Assembly (NCBI RefSeq): GCF_030719295.1
Contig: NZ_CP120997.1
Coordinates: 1,860,001-1,924,000, forward strand
Direction of reading: 5' to 3'
DNA from: Streptomyces sp. Mut1
Lineage (GTDB): Bacteria; Actinomycetota; Actinomycetes; Streptomycetales; Streptomycetaceae
Length of the DNA: 64,000 bases
Positions 49,850 through 59,634 of this stretch are shown one piece after another; within the stretch, counting starts at the first letter, position 1; every line of letters starts with the position of its first letter. Position numbers and translations under genes: made by a program. The notes beneath the pieces were generated by a model. That model did no database searches. It was not told the origin of the DNA and saw only the letters and a program-made list of their open reading frames with translations.

Positions 49850-51196
49850 GTGCTCAGCACGGCACACCACGCGGACGTCGTCATCATCGGGGCCGGAATC
49901 GCCGGCCTGTCAGCGGCCCACCATCTGACCAGCGCGGGAGTCGGTGTCAGCGTCCTGGAGGCCGGCCCCGGCGTCGGCGGCCGGATGACGACCGACGAGG
50001 TGGACGGGTTCCGCCTCGACCGGGTCGGTCCGCTGCTCAACACCGCCTACCCGGAGCTGCGCACGACGCCCGGTCTCGACGGTCTCGTCCTGCGTACCTT
50101 CGCTCCCGGCGTCCTCGTCCACAGCGAGGGCCGCCGCCACCGGACCGGGGAGACACGCGGCGCTCAGGGCCCACGCAGCGCACGGGGCGCGTTGAAAGCG
50201 GCGCGCGCCCTCGCGAGCGCCCCCAGGCCGCCACGGGCGGGCGCCCTCACCGGAGCCATGGGCGGCGCGATCGACCACGCACGGCTCGGCGTGGCGCTGG
50301 CCCGCCTCGCCGCCACCCCGCCGGCCCGCATCCTCGCCCGGCCCGAACGCGCCGCACTCGACGCCCTGTCCGGCCGGCTGTCCGCCCGTACGCTCAACGG
50401 CTTCGTACGCCCCCTGCTCACCGCGCTGCTCAGCGACCCGGACCTCGCCACCTCCAGCAGGTACGCCGACCTCGCCCTGCGCACCTACGCGAGCGGGCGG
50501 CTGTGCGTACCGGAGGGCGGGGCGGGCACCCTGCCCGAACTCCTCGCGGCTTCCCTGCCGCCCGGCACCGTACGCAGCGGCGTGCACGTCACCTCCGCCG
50601 ACATCACCTCGGTCCGCACCAAGGAACACGGCGAACTGGGCTGCCGCTCCCTGCTGATCGCGACCGGCGCGAGCGCCGCGGCCGAACTGCTGCCGGGCCT
50701 GCGCATGCCGTCCTTCCACCCCGTGACGGTGCTCCACCACACCGCCCCCGCTCCCCCGCCGACCGGTGCCTCACTGGTGCTGGACGCCGACCGCTCGGGC
50801 CCGGTCGCGCACACCGCGGTGATGAGCGAGGTCGACCCGGCCCGCGCCCCGCGCGGCCGGACCCTGATCAGCTCCACCGTGCTCGGCACCCCGCCCCCCG
50901 GCCTCGACCGCGCGGTCCGCGCCCACCTCGCCGCGCTCTACGGCGTGCCCACCGACGACTGGGAACTGCTGGCCGCCCACCACGACCCGGAGGCGGTGCC
51001 CGCGATGACGCCGCCGCACGACCCGGCCCGCCCGGTCCGGGTGCTCGCGGGCCTGTACGTGTGCGGCGACCACCGCGACACCGGCACGGTCCGGGGCGCC
51101 CTGGCGTCCGGCCGCCGGGCCGCCGTCTCGATCCTGAGCGACCTCGGCGTACGGCCGGCCGCCGGGGGCGGGGCGGTGCTCCCCCGGGCCGCCTGA
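49850..51196 (+). CDS. FAD-dependent oxidoreductase (amine oxidase/desaturase-like)
   Basis: A 448-aa flavoprotein. FAD-binding VVIIGAGIAGLSAAHHL near 10-26, then VLEAGPGVGGRMTTDEVDGFRLD; the C-terminal FAD contact GLYVCGDHRDTGTVRGALASGRRAA. The family includes monoamine oxidases, protoporphyrinogen oxidase and phytoene desaturases; none is favoured by the sequence or neighbours. GTG start with GGGGAGG upstream. It converges on the regulator gene, 4 nt away. Confidence 0.87.
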   Translation: MLSTAHHADVVIIGAGIAGLSAAHHLTSAGVGVSVLEAGPGVGGRMTTDEVDGFRLDRVGPLLNTAYPELRTTPGLDGLVLRTFAPGVLVHSEGRRHRTGETRGAQGPRSARGALKAARALASAPRPPRAGALTGAMGGAIDHARLGVALARLAATPPARILARPERAALDALSGRLSARTLNGFVRPLLTALLSDPDLATSSRYADLALRTYASGRLCVPEGGAGTLPELLAASLPPGTVRSGVHVTSADITSVRTKEHGELGCRSLLIATGASAAAELLPGLRMPSFHPVTVLHHTAPAPPPTGASLVLDADRSGPVAHTAVMSEVDPARAPRGRTLISSTVLGTPPPGLDRAVRAHLAALYGVPTDDWELLAAHHDPEAVPAMTPPHDPARPVRVLAGLYVCGDHRDTGTVRGALASGRRAAVSILSDLGVRPAAGGGAVLPRAA

Positions 51197-51200
51197 CGCC

Positions 51201-52850
51201 TCAGCCCAGCGCGGCGACCCGTTCGCGGTAGCCGCGCACGGCCGCCGCGTCCCGGAAGGGTTCGAGCCGCCGCTCGAAGTCGCGGACGTACTCCGTGGCC
51301 CGCACCGAACGCATCTCGGCGGCCTGCTGGGCGGCCTCCGCACCCAGCCGGCAGGCCTGCTCCAGCTCACCGAGACCGAGCCGGGCGCAGGCCAGCACCA
51401 CCCGGCAGAACAGCCTGCTGCGGGCGTACGCGGGGGCGCGCAGCTGGAGCGAGCGCTCCGCGTGCTGGGCGGCGGGCCGGTACTGCTGGAGGTCGCGGTG
51501 GCAGTGGCCGAACTCGTCGGCGAGCTGCGCCTCGTCGAAGTGGCGCGCCCAGTGCGGCACCTCGTCACCGGGGCGGGCCGTCTCCAGCGCCCGTTCGGCC
51601 CGCGCGAGCGAGGCGGTGCACGCCTTGGCGTCCCCGAGCACCGCGTGGCCGCGCGCCTCGACCGCGTGCAGCAGGGCGAGGACGGCGTGGGGGGCGGCGG
51701 AACCGATGCCCTGCTGGGCGACCCGGGCCAGCTGGACCGCCTCCCGGCCGTGCGCGAGATAGACCGCCTGGCGGCTCATGGTGATGAGGACGTAGCTGCC
51801 GTAGGCGCGGTCCCCGGCGGCCTGGGAGAGCCGCAGGGCCTGCACGAAGTAGCGCTGGGCGAGCCCGTGGGCGGCGATGTCGTACGAGGTCCAGCCGGCC
51901 AGCCGGGTCAGGTCGGCGGCGGCCGCGAACAGGCGCCGGCCGGTGGCCTCCGTGTACGTGCCGCGCAGCATCGGCTCCGTCTCGTGCTCCAGGTACCGGA
52001 CGAGGGCCTGCCGGGCGTGACCGCCGCCGTAGGCGTGGTCCAGGGTGCGGAACAGCTCGGCGACCGAGCGCAGGGCGGCGACGTCCCCGTCACCGACCCG
52101 CAGTCCGGAGCCCCGTTCGGTCTGCCGCTGCCGGGGAACGCCGGGGGCGCCGGGCACGACGACGGCCGGGGCACCGGGCGGGGCGGGCGGCCCGCCGGGC
52201 CTGGAGGGCGCGGGCCCCCGGACGCCGTGCCGGCCGGTGCCCGGGGCCCCGCCCTGTTCGGGCACGCCGGGCAGGGCGCCGGGCGCGGGGCCGTGTGCCG
52301 CGTACGGCCCGGAGGCACCGCGGGAGGCGGCGGGGGCCGGGGCGCCGCTCGCGGCCCGGCCCGCGCCACCGGTCCGGACCGGGCTCACGGGGCCGCCCCG
52401 GCCGACCCACTCGTCCGCCCGGCCGATCAGCCAGTCCCGGCTGGGGACGACCAGGCCCGCCGGGGTGAAGGCGATCTTCCGCAGCTCGGCGTGGCTGCCG
52501 GAGTCCTTGCGCCACAGTCCGCTGACGATGTCGACCGCCTCGGCGGGCGTGGCGGCGAACTCGAGCCCCGCGTAGACGGGGGCGCAGGCGTCCAGGCCCA
52601 GGTCCTGTGCGGAGAGCCGGCGGCCGAGCCGCCGGGTGAAGACCTCGGCGATCAGCGCGGGGGTGGTGCCCCGGGGCTGCTGGCCGCGCAGCCAACGGGT
52701 CACGGAGGTTTTGTCGTACCGCAGGTCGAGGCCGTGTTCGAGGCCGAGCTGATCCACCCGGCGGGCGAGGCCGGCGTTGGAGAATCCGGCCTCGGTGATG
52801 AGTGAGGCGAGCCGACGGTTGGGGGTGCGCTGCGGGGGTCGTTCCGACAT
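51201..52850 (-). CDS. NsdA-like regulatory protein
   Basis: A 549-aa protein. N-terminal XRE-like helix-turn-helix (NRRLASLITEAGFSNAGLARRVDQL; DKTSVTRWLRGQQPRG), a Gly/Pro/Ala-rich disordered linker (about 150-245), then helical TPR-like repeats (about 255-530; RYFVQALRLSQAAGDRAYGSYVL, ADEFGHCHRDLQQYRPAAQHAERSL). The plan recalls NsdA, a negative regulator of development and antibiotic synthesis in Streptomyces, but this is probably a paralogue. It diverges from lipB across 277 nt. Confidence 0.78.
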   Translation of the reverse strand: MSERPPQRTPNRRLASLITEAGFSNAGLARRVDQLGLEHGLDLRYDKTSVTRWLRGQQPRGTTPALIAEVFTRRLGRRLSAQDLGLDACAPVYAGLEFAATPAEAVDIVSGLWRKDSGSHAELRKIAFTPAGLVVPSRDWLIGRADEWVGRGGPVSPVRTGGAGRAASGAPAPAASRGASGPYAAHGPAPGALPGVPEQGGAPGTGRHGVRGPAPSRPGGPPAPPGAPAVVVPGAPGVPRQRQTERGSGLRVGDGDVAALRSVAELFRTLDHAYGGGHARQALVRYLEHETEPMLRGTYTEATGRRLFAAAADLTRLAGWTSYDIAAHGLAQRYFVQALRLSQAAGDRAYGSYVLITMSRQAVYLAHGREAVQLARVAQQGIGSAAPHAVLALLHAVEARGHAVLGDAKACTASLARAERALETARPGDEVPHWARHFDEAQLADEFGHCHRDLQQYRPAAQHAERSLQLRAPAYARSRLFCRVVLACARLGLGELEQACRLGAEAAQQAAEMRSVRATEYVRDFERRLEPFRDAAAVRGYRERVAALG

Positions 52851-53127
52851 CAGCTGTAGGGTCTCCTGCCTTCTGGGCCGGGCGGGCAGCCCTCAGGGCC
52901 TCCTCTGACGAACGGCGCGAATTTAACTGTCGGCGGGGCGGCCCCGGTCTCCTTTGCTCCACATTCATCCGATCGTGTGAGGATTGCGGGCGGTGCTGAC
53001 GGGAAAGACCTGCCCGTCCCCCGCTCCCCCGACGGTCGTACAGTGGCTCGGGCGCGATTCGTGCAGGGTGACGCGGTGCCGGGGAAACCCTCCGGACCAC
53101 GGCACCGCGAGTAGAGAGGCTGCTGTC

Positions 53128-53940
53128 GTGACTGAGCTCCGGTTCGTCCGTCTGGGTTTCGGCGAGGACGCCGTCGACTACCAGGAGGCCTGGCAGAAGC
53201 AGCGCGAGGTGCACGCGGCACGGTTCGAGGACAGCGTCCCCGACACCTGCCTGCTCCTGGAACACCCGCCCGTCTACACAGCGGGCCGGCGCACGGCCGA
53301 CAGCGAGCGCCCCCTGGACGGCACCCCGGTCATCGACGTGGACCGCGGCGGCAAGATCACCTGGCACGGCCCCGGCCAGCTCGTCGGCTACCCGATCCAG
53401 AAGCTCCCCCGCCCGGTGGACGTCGTCGCGCACGTGCGCCGCCTGGAGGAGGCGCTGATCCGCACCGCCGCCGAGTTCGGCGTCGAGACCACCCGGGTCG
53501 AGGGGCGCAGCGGTGTCTGGGTCCTGGGCGACCCGGTCGAGCAGCGCCCCGCCGCCGGCGGCCTCACCCTCGACTTCGACCCGCGCGTGCAGGACGACGA
53601 GTTCGACCCCCGGCTCAACGGTCCGGAGTACGCCCCGTCCAACGCCGGCCAGCGCCGCGAGGACCGCAAGCTGGCCGCGATCGGCATCCGGGTCGCCAAG
53701 GGCGTGACCATGCACGGCTTCTCGTTCAACGTGAACCCGGACAACACCTGGTTCGACCGGATCGTGCCCTGCGGCATCCGGGACGCGGGCGTCACCTCGC
53801 TCGCGTACGAACTCGGCCGCGACATCACCATCGCCGAGGTCCTCCCGGTCGTCGAGAAGCACCTGCGCGACATCCTGGAGAACGCCGAACCCGCCCCGCG
53901 CGTCGTCGCCCGCGCCGACGACGCCATGGCCACGGCGTGA
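53128..53940 (+). CDS. lipB: octanoyltransferase LipB
   Basis: A 270-aa cytosolic enzyme that moves octanoyl from acyl carrier protein to the lipoyl lysines of E2 subunits and the glycine-cleavage H protein. Seen: [31 protein letters not shown], catalytic Lys181 in [10 protein letters not shown] and Cys215 in [14 protein letters not shown]. An insertion of about 40 residues (about 137-178) before the Lys is typical of Actinobacteria. LipA follows after 132 nt and adds the sulfurs. Confidence 0.95.
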   Translation: MTELRFVRLGFGEDAVDYQEAWQKQREVHAARFEDSVPDTCLLLEHPPVYTAGRRTADSERPLDGTPVIDVDRGGKITWHGPGQLVGYPIQKLPRPVDVVAHVRRLEEALIRTAAEFGVETTRVEGRSGVWVLGDPVEQRPAAGGLTLDFDPRVQDDEFDPRLNGPEYAPSNAGQRREDRKLAAIGIRVAKGVTMHGFSFNVNPDNTWFDRIVPCGIRDAGVTSLAYELGRDITIAEVLPVVEKHLRDILENAEPAPRVVARADDAMATA

Positions 53941-54072
53941 CCCACGGAACACGCCTCCGGGAATAGGCCCTGCCGCCCCCAGGTTGGGCAGACGTAAAGC
54001 CGAATGAACTACGGGCGTACCCTGGTGTTCGCCGAAGAATCCAATGCAGTGAAAGCAAAGGGGAGTGCCGGA

Positions 54073-55035
54073 GTGTCTGTCGCACCTGACGGGCGCAAGA
54101 TGCTGCGCCTTGAGGTCCGGAACAGCCAGACCCCCATCGAGCGCAAGCCCGAGTGGATCAAAACCCGGGCCAAGATGGGCCCCGAGTACAACCAGCTGCA
54201 GAAACTCGTCAAGAGCGAGGGCCTGCACACGGTGTGCCAGGAGGCCGGCTGCCCCAACATCTTCGAGTGCTGGGAGGACCGCGAGGCCACGTTCCTCATC
54301 GGCGGCGACCAGTGCACCCGGCGTTGTGACTTCTGCCAGATCGACACGGGCAAGCCGCAGGCGCTGGACCGGGACGAGCCCCGCCGCGTCGGCGAGTCGG
54401 TCGTCACGATGGACCTGAACTACGCCACGATCACCGGCGTCGCCCGCGACGACCTGGAGGACGGCGGCGCCTGGCTGTACGCGGAGACCGTGCGCCAGAT
54501 CCACGCGCAGACGGCGGAGCGGGAGGGCGGCCACACCAAGGTCGAGCTGCTGATCCCCGACTTCAACGCCGAGCCCGAGCAGCTCGCCGAGGTCTTCTCC
54601 TCGCGCCCGGAGGTGCTGGGGCACAACGTGGAGACGGTGCCGCGCATCTTCAAGCGGATCCGTCCCGGCTTCCGCTACGAACGCTCCCTGGAGGTCATCA
54701 CCCGGGCCCGCGAGGCCGGTCTGGTGACCAAGTCCAACCTGATCCTCGGCATGGGCGAGACCCGCGAGGAGGTCAGCCAGGCTCTCCGGGACCTGCATGA
54801 CGCGGGCTGCGAGCTCATCACGATCACCCAGTACCTGCGGCCGTCCCCGCGCCACCACCCGGTCGAGCGCTGGGTGAAGCCGCACGAGTTCGTGGAGCTG
54901 AAGGACGAGGCCGACGCGATCGGCTACTCGGGCGTGATGTCCGGGCCGCTGGTCCGCTCCTCCTACCGCGCGGGCCGGCTGTTCCAGCAGGCGATGGACC
55001 GGCGCGGGGCCCAGGTCGCGGCGCCCTCCGCGTAA
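54073..55035 (+). CDS. lipA: lipoyl synthase LipA
   Basis: A 320-aa radical SAM enzyme that inserts two sulfurs into protein-bound octanoyl groups. Auxiliary-cluster cysteines C55, C60, C66 ([12 protein letters not shown]), radical SAM cysteines C81, C85, C88 (CTRRCDFC), and the terminal RSSYRAG serine. GTG at 54073 is preferred because GGGGAG lies about 8 nt upstream and the family N-terminus [19 protein letters not shown] begins there; the ATG at 54004 would add 23 unsupported residues. Confidence 0.95.
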   Translation: MSVAPDGRKMLRLEVRNSQTPIERKPEWIKTRAKMGPEYNQLQKLVKSEGLHTVCQEAGCPNIFECWEDREATFLIGGDQCTRRCDFCQIDTGKPQALDRDEPRRVGESVVTMDLNYATITGVARDDLEDGGAWLYAETVRQIHAQTAEREGGHTKVELLIPDFNAEPEQLAEVFSSRPEVLGHNVETVPRIFKRIRPGFRYERSLEVITRAREAGLVTKSNLILGMGETREEVSQALRDLHDAGCELITITQYLRPSPRHHPVERWVKPHEFVELKDEADAIGYSGVMSGPLVRSSYRAGRLFQQAMDRRGAQVAAPSA

Positions 55036-55342
55036 GCACCGCGCGACCGCCCCTGTGTGAAATCGCGCACAAGCGGCTACCGCCGAGTAATGGCCGCACC
55101 GACGCGGTCCTTCCACTCCTCGCAGGTCCGAGAGGCCACCGGGGCGCGGACGGACCGCGTCGGCGTGCGCGGCGCCGATATCAGGGTTTCATTGGTGTTT
55201 GACCGACCGGTCATGCGCTGGTAACACCGGACAGTGACGCTGGATGAACGCGCAGCGCGGTGACTTCGACCGCCACCGCCGACCCTGCGCCCCGTCTCCA
55301 GTCCGCGCAGCACACGCACATCGTTTTGAGGGGACTTCCACG
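55036..55342. other. 307-nt intergenic region after lipA
   Basis: No gene is supported. TGACCG-AC-CGGTCA (55200-55213) is a perfect 6-bp inverted repeat overlapping a possible -35 TTGACC (55198-55203); a matching -10 is weak (TAACAC, 55222-55227). The end supplies GAGGGG for the small gene at 55343. Confidence 0.4.
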
Positions 55343-55558
55343 ATGCAGGCCGCGCCGGTACGCGCCACCGTCATCCCGACCGTCACCGATGCCCTCCGCG
55401 CCGTCGAGTCGCTGCTGCTGAGCAGCGGCCAGCGCACCGCTCGCCGCAACGCCTGGACGGCCGTCCTGGAGGACCGCCGCCGGGCCAAGGACCGGGCCGA
55501 ATCCGGCTACGCGCTGGAACGGGAGGCCGTGGCCGCCCGTCGTTCCCGGGCCACGTAA
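55343..55558 (+). CDS. small basic protein, unknown function
   Basis: A 71-aa helical, Ala/Arg-rich protein (starts MQAAPVRATVIPTVTDALRA; ends EREAVAARRSRAT) with no signal peptide or membrane segment. GAGGGG precedes the ATG. It lies between lipA and the DUF4191 gene, 10 nt before the latter, probably in one transcript. I recognise no family. Confidence 0.7.
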   Translation: MQAAPVRATVIPTVTDALRAVESLLLSSGQRTARRNAWTAVLEDRRRAKDRAESGYALEREAVAARRSRAT

Positions 55559-55568
55559 ACTTCCTTGC

Positions 55569-56279
55569 ATGGCGAGGAAGGCAAACACCACTGAAGGCGC
55601 GGACAGCGCCGAGAACGCGGGGCGGCTCAAGCAGATCGCCCTGACCTACAAGATGACCAGGCGGACCGACACCAAGATCGGTCTTGTGGTCGCGGGTGTG
55701 GGAATCGTCACCTTCGGTGTCATCCTCGCGATCGGTTTCCTGATCGACCACCCGATCTACCTGGGCATCCTGGGCTTCGTGCTCGCCCTCCTCGCGATGG
55801 CGATCGTCTTCGGACGGCGCGCCGAGCGCGCGGCCTTCGGGCAGATGGAGGGCCAGCCCGGCGCCGCGGCCGCGGTGCTGGACCGCGTGGGCCGCGGCTG
55901 GACGACGACGCCCGCGGTCGCGATGAACCGCAACCAGGACGTCGTCCACCGCTCTGTGGGCAAGGCGGGCATCGTGCTGGTCGCCGAGGGCAACCCGAAC
56001 CGGGTGAAGAGCCTGCTCGCGGCCGAGAAGAAGCGGATGGCCCGCATCGTCGTCGACGTCCCCGTCCACGACATCATCGTCGGCGACGGCGAGGGCCAGG
56101 TGCCGCTGAAGAAGGTGCGCACCAAGATGCTGAAGCTGCCGCGCGTACTGACCGGCCCCCAGGTCACCGCCGCCAACGACCGGCTGCGCGCGATGGGCGA
56201 CCTGATGAGCAACATGCCGCTGCCGAAGGGCCCCCTCCCCGGCCGCGGGGGCGCCGGCCGCCCGCCCCGCGCTCGCTAG
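55569..56279 (+). CDS. DUF4191 membrane protein
   Basis: A 236-aa actinobacterial protein of unknown function. A polar N-terminus ends in RLKQIALTYKMTRRTDTKIG, two adjacent TM segments follow (about 38-80), then a cytosolic domain (RAERAAFGQMEGQPGAAAAVLDRVGRGWTTTPAVAMNRNQDVVHR). The C-terminus is Gly/Pro/Arg-rich. The family is often found next to lipA in Streptomyces, as here. Confidence 0.9.
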   Translation: MARKANTTEGADSAENAGRLKQIALTYKMTRRTDTKIGLVVAGVGIVTFGVILAIGFLIDHPIYLGILGFVLALLAMAIVFGRRAERAAFGQMEGQPGAAAAVLDRVGRGWTTTPAVAMNRNQDVVHRSVGKAGIVLVAEGNPNRVKSLLAAEKKRMARIVVDVPVHDIIVGDGEGQVPLKKVRTKMLKLPRVLTGPQVTAANDRLRAMGDLMSNMPLPKGPLPGRGGAGRPPRAR

Positions 56280-56309
56280 CCGCCGGTTCACGGCGGTCGT
56301 CTCCACCCC

Positions 56310-56356
56310 ATGAAGCCTGTGACAGGACGCCGTCGGCGTCCTGTCACAGGCTTCAT
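56310..56356. terminator. long bidirectional terminator
   Basis: A perfect 22-bp stem (56310-56331 with 56335-56356) closes a 3-nt loop between the convergent DUF4191 and glycosyltransferase genes. It is unusually long and exact. Confidence 0.88.
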
Positions 56357-56380
56357 ATGTATCCGGAGCCGGGCCGGGCC

Positions 56381-57154
56381 CTAGATCCGCCTCTTGCGCA
56401 GCGAGTGCCAGGCGGCCCCTGCCAGCGCCCGCGTCGACCGGGGCACCGACAGCTGTTCGTGCTCCCGGTACAGGGCCCAGTTGTACGGGATGAGTGACAG
56501 CTTGTTCGAGGACAGCGATCCCGGGCGCTGGGCCCTGTACACGGCCAGCGGCTCCGGGAGCCCCGCGGCATCGAACCCGTCACGCATGATGGACAGCCAC
56601 AGGGCGTAATCCTGGCGCTTGGGCATCTCCGGCATCAGCCTCGTCCCGAGGACCGTGCGGTCGTACATGGCGGTCAGCGCACCGATGTGGTCCTGAAGCA
56701 GCATCGCGCGGTAGTCGACGCGTTCCTGGACGGGGACGATGCGCCCATTCGGCTCGAAATCGGAGCTCTCACCGACATGGTCGGCGTCCATCTTGTAGTA
56801 GGCCGTGAATGTCAGAGGTGCCCGCGCCGTCGCCGCGAACGCGAGTTGCCGCTCCAGCTTTTCCGGCAGCCACATGTCGTCACTGTCGAGAAAGGCGATG
56901 TAGTCCCCGTTGGCCCGCTCCATGGCGAGGTTGCGAGCCCGGCCCGCACCGCCCCGCTCCGGGGCCGCTTCCGGGCGGACGCGTTCGTCCTGCCGGGCGA
57001 ATTCCTCCAGCAGGTCCATGGACCCGTCGGAGGACTGGTCATCGGTGACCAGCAGCTCCAGATCGCTGTGCGTCTGGGTGAGCACCGACCGGACCGCAGC
57101 ACCGAGAGTGACTGCCGAGTTGTACACCGGCATCACGACAGACACCAAGGGCAC
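56381..57154 (-). CDS. family 2 glycosyltransferase
   Basis: A 257-aa GT-A enzyme. VSVVMPVYNSAVTLGAAVRSVLTQTH (about 4-29), LLVTDDQSSDGS, and the metal-binding DSDD in YIAFLDSDDMWLPEKLERQ. The C-terminal part (RQDYALWLSIMRDGFDAAGLPEPLAVYRAQRPGSLSSNK) fits the teichoic-acid/EpsE-like group that adds sugars to surface polymers. No polymer gene cluster is nearby, so the acceptor is unknown. There is no membrane segment. Confidence 0.9.
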   Translation of the reverse strand: MPLVSVVMPVYNSAVTLGAAVRSVLTQTHSDLELLVTDDQSSDGSMDLLEEFARQDERVRPEAAPERGGAGRARNLAMERANGDYIAFLDSDDMWLPEKLERQLAFAATARAPLTFTAYYKMDADHVGESSDFEPNGRIVPVQERVDYRAMLLQDHIGALTAMYDRTVLGTRLMPEMPKRQDYALWLSIMRDGFDAAGLPEPLAVYRAQRPGSLSSNKLSLIPYNWALYREHEQLSVPRSTRALAGAAWHSLRKRRI

Positions 57155-57230
57155 AGCGCTTCTCCCTGATAGACCGAATTCTCATTCCGACCGGAATTTT
57201 AGTAGGAGCCGCGCCCAGCCCCGACAGCGA

Positions 57231-57272
57231 GAGGGCCGGGCCGTGAACCTCGTGGTTCACGGCCCCGCCCTC
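57231..57272 (-). terminator. hairpin after RDD gene
   Basis: GGGCCGTGAACC (57238-57249) pairs with GGTTCACGGCCC (57254-57265), and below a C/C mismatch GAGGGC pairs with GCCCTC. It lies downstream of the RDD gene on the minus strand. Confidence 0.75.
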
Positions 57273-57289
57273 TTCGCGCTTCGTACGGC

Positions 57290-57757
57290 TCAGAGACGGA
57301 CCTGGACCGCGCGGGCGAGGCGGTCGTGGAGGCCGCGGCCGTCGCGGTCCCAGACGAGGGCCGGGATCGCCAGGCAGAGCAGCACGCTGCGGATGAGGAC
57401 GCGTACGAGGCCGAGGCGGCCGCCGTCCTCGGCGATGACGCGGATGCCCATGAGGCGCTTGCCGGGGGTGCAGCCGATGGTGCCGAGGGTGAGCACGCTC
57501 ATGACGAGGAAGATGCCGAGCGCCCAGTTGCCCGCGGACTGCTGGTCACCGCGAGCGAACAGTCCGTATGCGATCAGCAGGCACAGGGCCCAGTCGATGA
57601 AGAGGGCTCCGAAGCGCCGGCCGAGCGGGGCGATGGCCCCCGGTCCCTGCTCGGGGAGGCCGAGCCGCTTGCCCCGGTACCCGAAGTCGGCGCCCATCTC
57701 CTCGGCGGCCGCGCGCGGCCCGGAGAGCCACGATCCGATTGCTTGCCTGTTGTCCAC
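57290..57757 (-). CDS. RDD-family membrane protein
   Basis: A 155-aa protein with the RDD pattern: RRFGALFIDWALCLLIAYGLF opens the first TM, TPGKRLMGIRVIAEDGGRLGLVRVLIRS follows the second, and WDRDGRGLHDRLARAVQVRL ends it. About three TM segments. The family's role is unclear, with transport or ion handling suggested. GTG at 57757 is chosen as the protein's natural beginning (VDNRQAIGSWLSGPRAAAEEMG); no strong ribosome site is seen. Divergent from glnA. Confidence 0.88.
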   Translation of the reverse strand: MDNRQAIGSWLSGPRAAAEEMGADFGYRGKRLGLPEQGPGAIAPLGRRFGALFIDWALCLLIAYGLFARGDQQSAGNWALGIFLVMSVLTLGTIGCTPGKRLMGIRVIAEDGGRLGLVRVLIRSVLLCLAIPALVWDRDGRGLHDRLARAVQVRL

Positions 57758-57907
57758 CCGACCACGGTACTGCGCGCGCCCGCGCGTCTTCCCCGGCGGG
57801 TGTCGTCCCATTCCCCGGACATCCGGGTGAGACAGCCGGGAAACCCGCCGGACCCCGGCACGAAGGCGGCCGGGGGGCCGTTCGACCGCCTGTCGCACCC
57901 GGCTCGG

Positions 57908-57923
57908 TTAACTTCGGCGAAAC
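57908..57923 (+). promoter_or_regulatory. GlnR-type box before glnA
   Basis: TTAAC-N6-GAAAC fits the Streptomyces GlnR consensus (gTnAc-N6-GaAAc) except at its first base. It lies 120 nt before the glnA ATG. GlnR activates glnA when nitrogen is limiting, so this is the expected control site. Confidence 0.7.
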
Positions 57924-58042
57924 AATTGGGTCATGCTTGAGAAATCCGGTCTGCCTATGGTCGGGTCCAGCGTGTGCCACCGCACTGGTCACACAACGAG
58001 CTGCAACCCCGTCCCTCCCGGGCCGGGAGTAGGAGGAGTTGG

Positions 58043-59452
58043 ATGTTCCAGAACGCCGACGACGCGAAGAAGTTCATCGCCGACAACGACGTCAAGTTCA
58101 TCGATGTCCGGTTCTGTGACCTGCCCGGTGTGATGCAGCACGTCACCGTGCCGGCGGCGACCTTCAACCCGGCCGACGAGCTTGCCTTCGACGGCTCGTC
58201 GATCCGCGGCTTCCAGGCCATCCACGAGTCCGACATGGCGCTGCGCGCGGACCTGTCGACCGCCCGCGTCGACCCCTTCCGCCGCGACAAGACCATCAAC
58301 ATCAACTTCTTCATCCACGACCCGATCACCGGCGAGCAGTACAGCCGTGACCCGCGGAACGTGGCCAAGAAGGCCGAGGCCTACCTCACCTCGACCGGCA
58401 TCGCCGACACCGCGTACTTCGGTCCCGAGGCCGAGTTCTACGTCTTCGACAACGTCCGTTTCCAGACGTCGGCGAACGAGAGCTTCTACCACATCGACTC
58501 CGAGGCCGGCGCCTGGAACACCGGTGCGATCGAGAACAACCGCGGTTACAAGGTCCGCTACAAGGGCGGTTACTTCCCCGTCTCGCCGGTCGACCACTTC
58601 GCCGACCTGCGCGCCGAGATGTCCCTGGAGCTGGAGAACAGCGGCCTTCAGATCGAGCGCCAGCACCACGAGGTCGGCACCGGCGGCCAGGCCGAGATCA
58701 ACTACAAGTTCAACACGCTGCTCGCCGCGGCCGACGACCTGATGCTCTTCAAGTACATCGTGAAGAACGTCGCCTGGCGCAACGGCAAGACCGCGACCTT
58801 CATGCCGAAGCCGATCTTCGGCGACAACGGCTCGGGCATGCACGTCCACCAGTCCCTGTGGGCCGGCGGCGACCCGCTGTTCTACGACGAGCAGGGCTAC
58901 GCGGGCCTGTCGGACATGGCGCGCTACTACATCGGCGGCATCCTGAAGCACGCCCCGTCGCTGCTGGCCTTCACCAACCCGACGGTGAACTCCTACCACC
59001 GCCTGGTCCCCGGCTTCGAGGCCCCGGTCAACATGGTGTACTCGCAGCGCAACCGCTCCGCCGCGATGCGCATCCCGATCACCGGCTCCAACCCGAAGGC
59101 CAAGCGCGTCGAGTTCCGCGCCCCGGACCCGTCGTCCAACCCGTACCTGGCCTTCTCGGCCCTCCTGATGGCCGGCCTGGACGGCATCAAGAACAAGATC
59201 GAGCCCGCCGAGCCGATCGACAAGGACCTCTACGAGCTGGCTCCCGAGGAGCACGCCAACGTCCAGCAGGTCCCGACCTCCCTCCCGGCCGTCCTGGACG
59301 CCCTGGAGGCGGACAACGAGTACCTCCAGGCCGGCGGCGTCTTCACGTCCGACCTGATCGAGACGTGGATCGACTACAAGCGCACCCACGAGATCGCCCC
59401 GATCCAGCTGCGCCCGCACCCGCACGAGTTCGAGCTGTACTTCGACCTCTAG
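58043..59452 (+). CDS. glnA: type I glutamine synthetase
   Basis: A 469-aa dodecameric enzyme that makes glutamine from glutamate, ammonia and ATP. Signatures: [36 protein letters not shown], and [10 protein letters not shown]. The adenylylation tyrosine is Tyr397 in [11 protein letters not shown], so activity is probably controlled by GlnE. AGGAGG precedes the ATG. A GlnR-like box lies upstream and a hairpin ends the transcript. Confidence 0.97.
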   Translation: MFQNADDAKKFIADNDVKFIDVRFCDLPGVMQHVTVPAATFNPADELAFDGSSIRGFQAIHESDMALRADLSTARVDPFRRDKTININFFIHDPITGEQYSRDPRNVAKKAEAYLTSTGIADTAYFGPEAEFYVFDNVRFQTSANESFYHIDSEAGAWNTGAIENNRGYKVRYKGGYFPVSPVDHFADLRAEMSLELENSGLQIERQHHEVGTGGQAEINYKFNTLLAAADDLMLFKYIVKNVAWRNGKTATFMPKPIFGDNGSGMHVHQSLWAGGDPLFYDEQGYAGLSDMARYYIGGILKHAPSLLAFTNPTVNSYHRLVPGFEAPVNMVYSQRNRSAAMRIPITGSNPKAKRVEFRAPDPSSNPYLAFSALLMAGLDGIKNKIEPAEPIDKDLYELAPEEHANVQQVPTSLPAVLDALEADNEYLQAGGVFTSDLIETWIDYKRTHEIAPIQLRPHPHEFELYFDL

Positions 59453-59491
59453 GAGGCGGGGGCGGGAGCCCCGGCGCGAAGCACTGGCAGT

Positions 59492-59525
59492 GAGGGCCGC
59501 TACCCCGGAAGGGGCAGCGGCCCTC
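59492..59525 (+). terminator. hairpin after glnA
   Basis: GAGGGCCGCT (59492-59501) pairs with AGCGGCCCTC (59516-59525), continued inward by CCCC/GGGG past one mismatch, around the tetraloop GGAA. Confidence 0.8.
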
Positions 59526-59634
59526 GCCGGTTCCGAGGCTGCTCGCCGCCGCCAATATCGATTGCGGGCGCACCCCGCCTTCGGCATCCTGTGCGCCACG
59601 AAGATGCCGGCCGGCGCCTGGGGGCGGGGACTCG

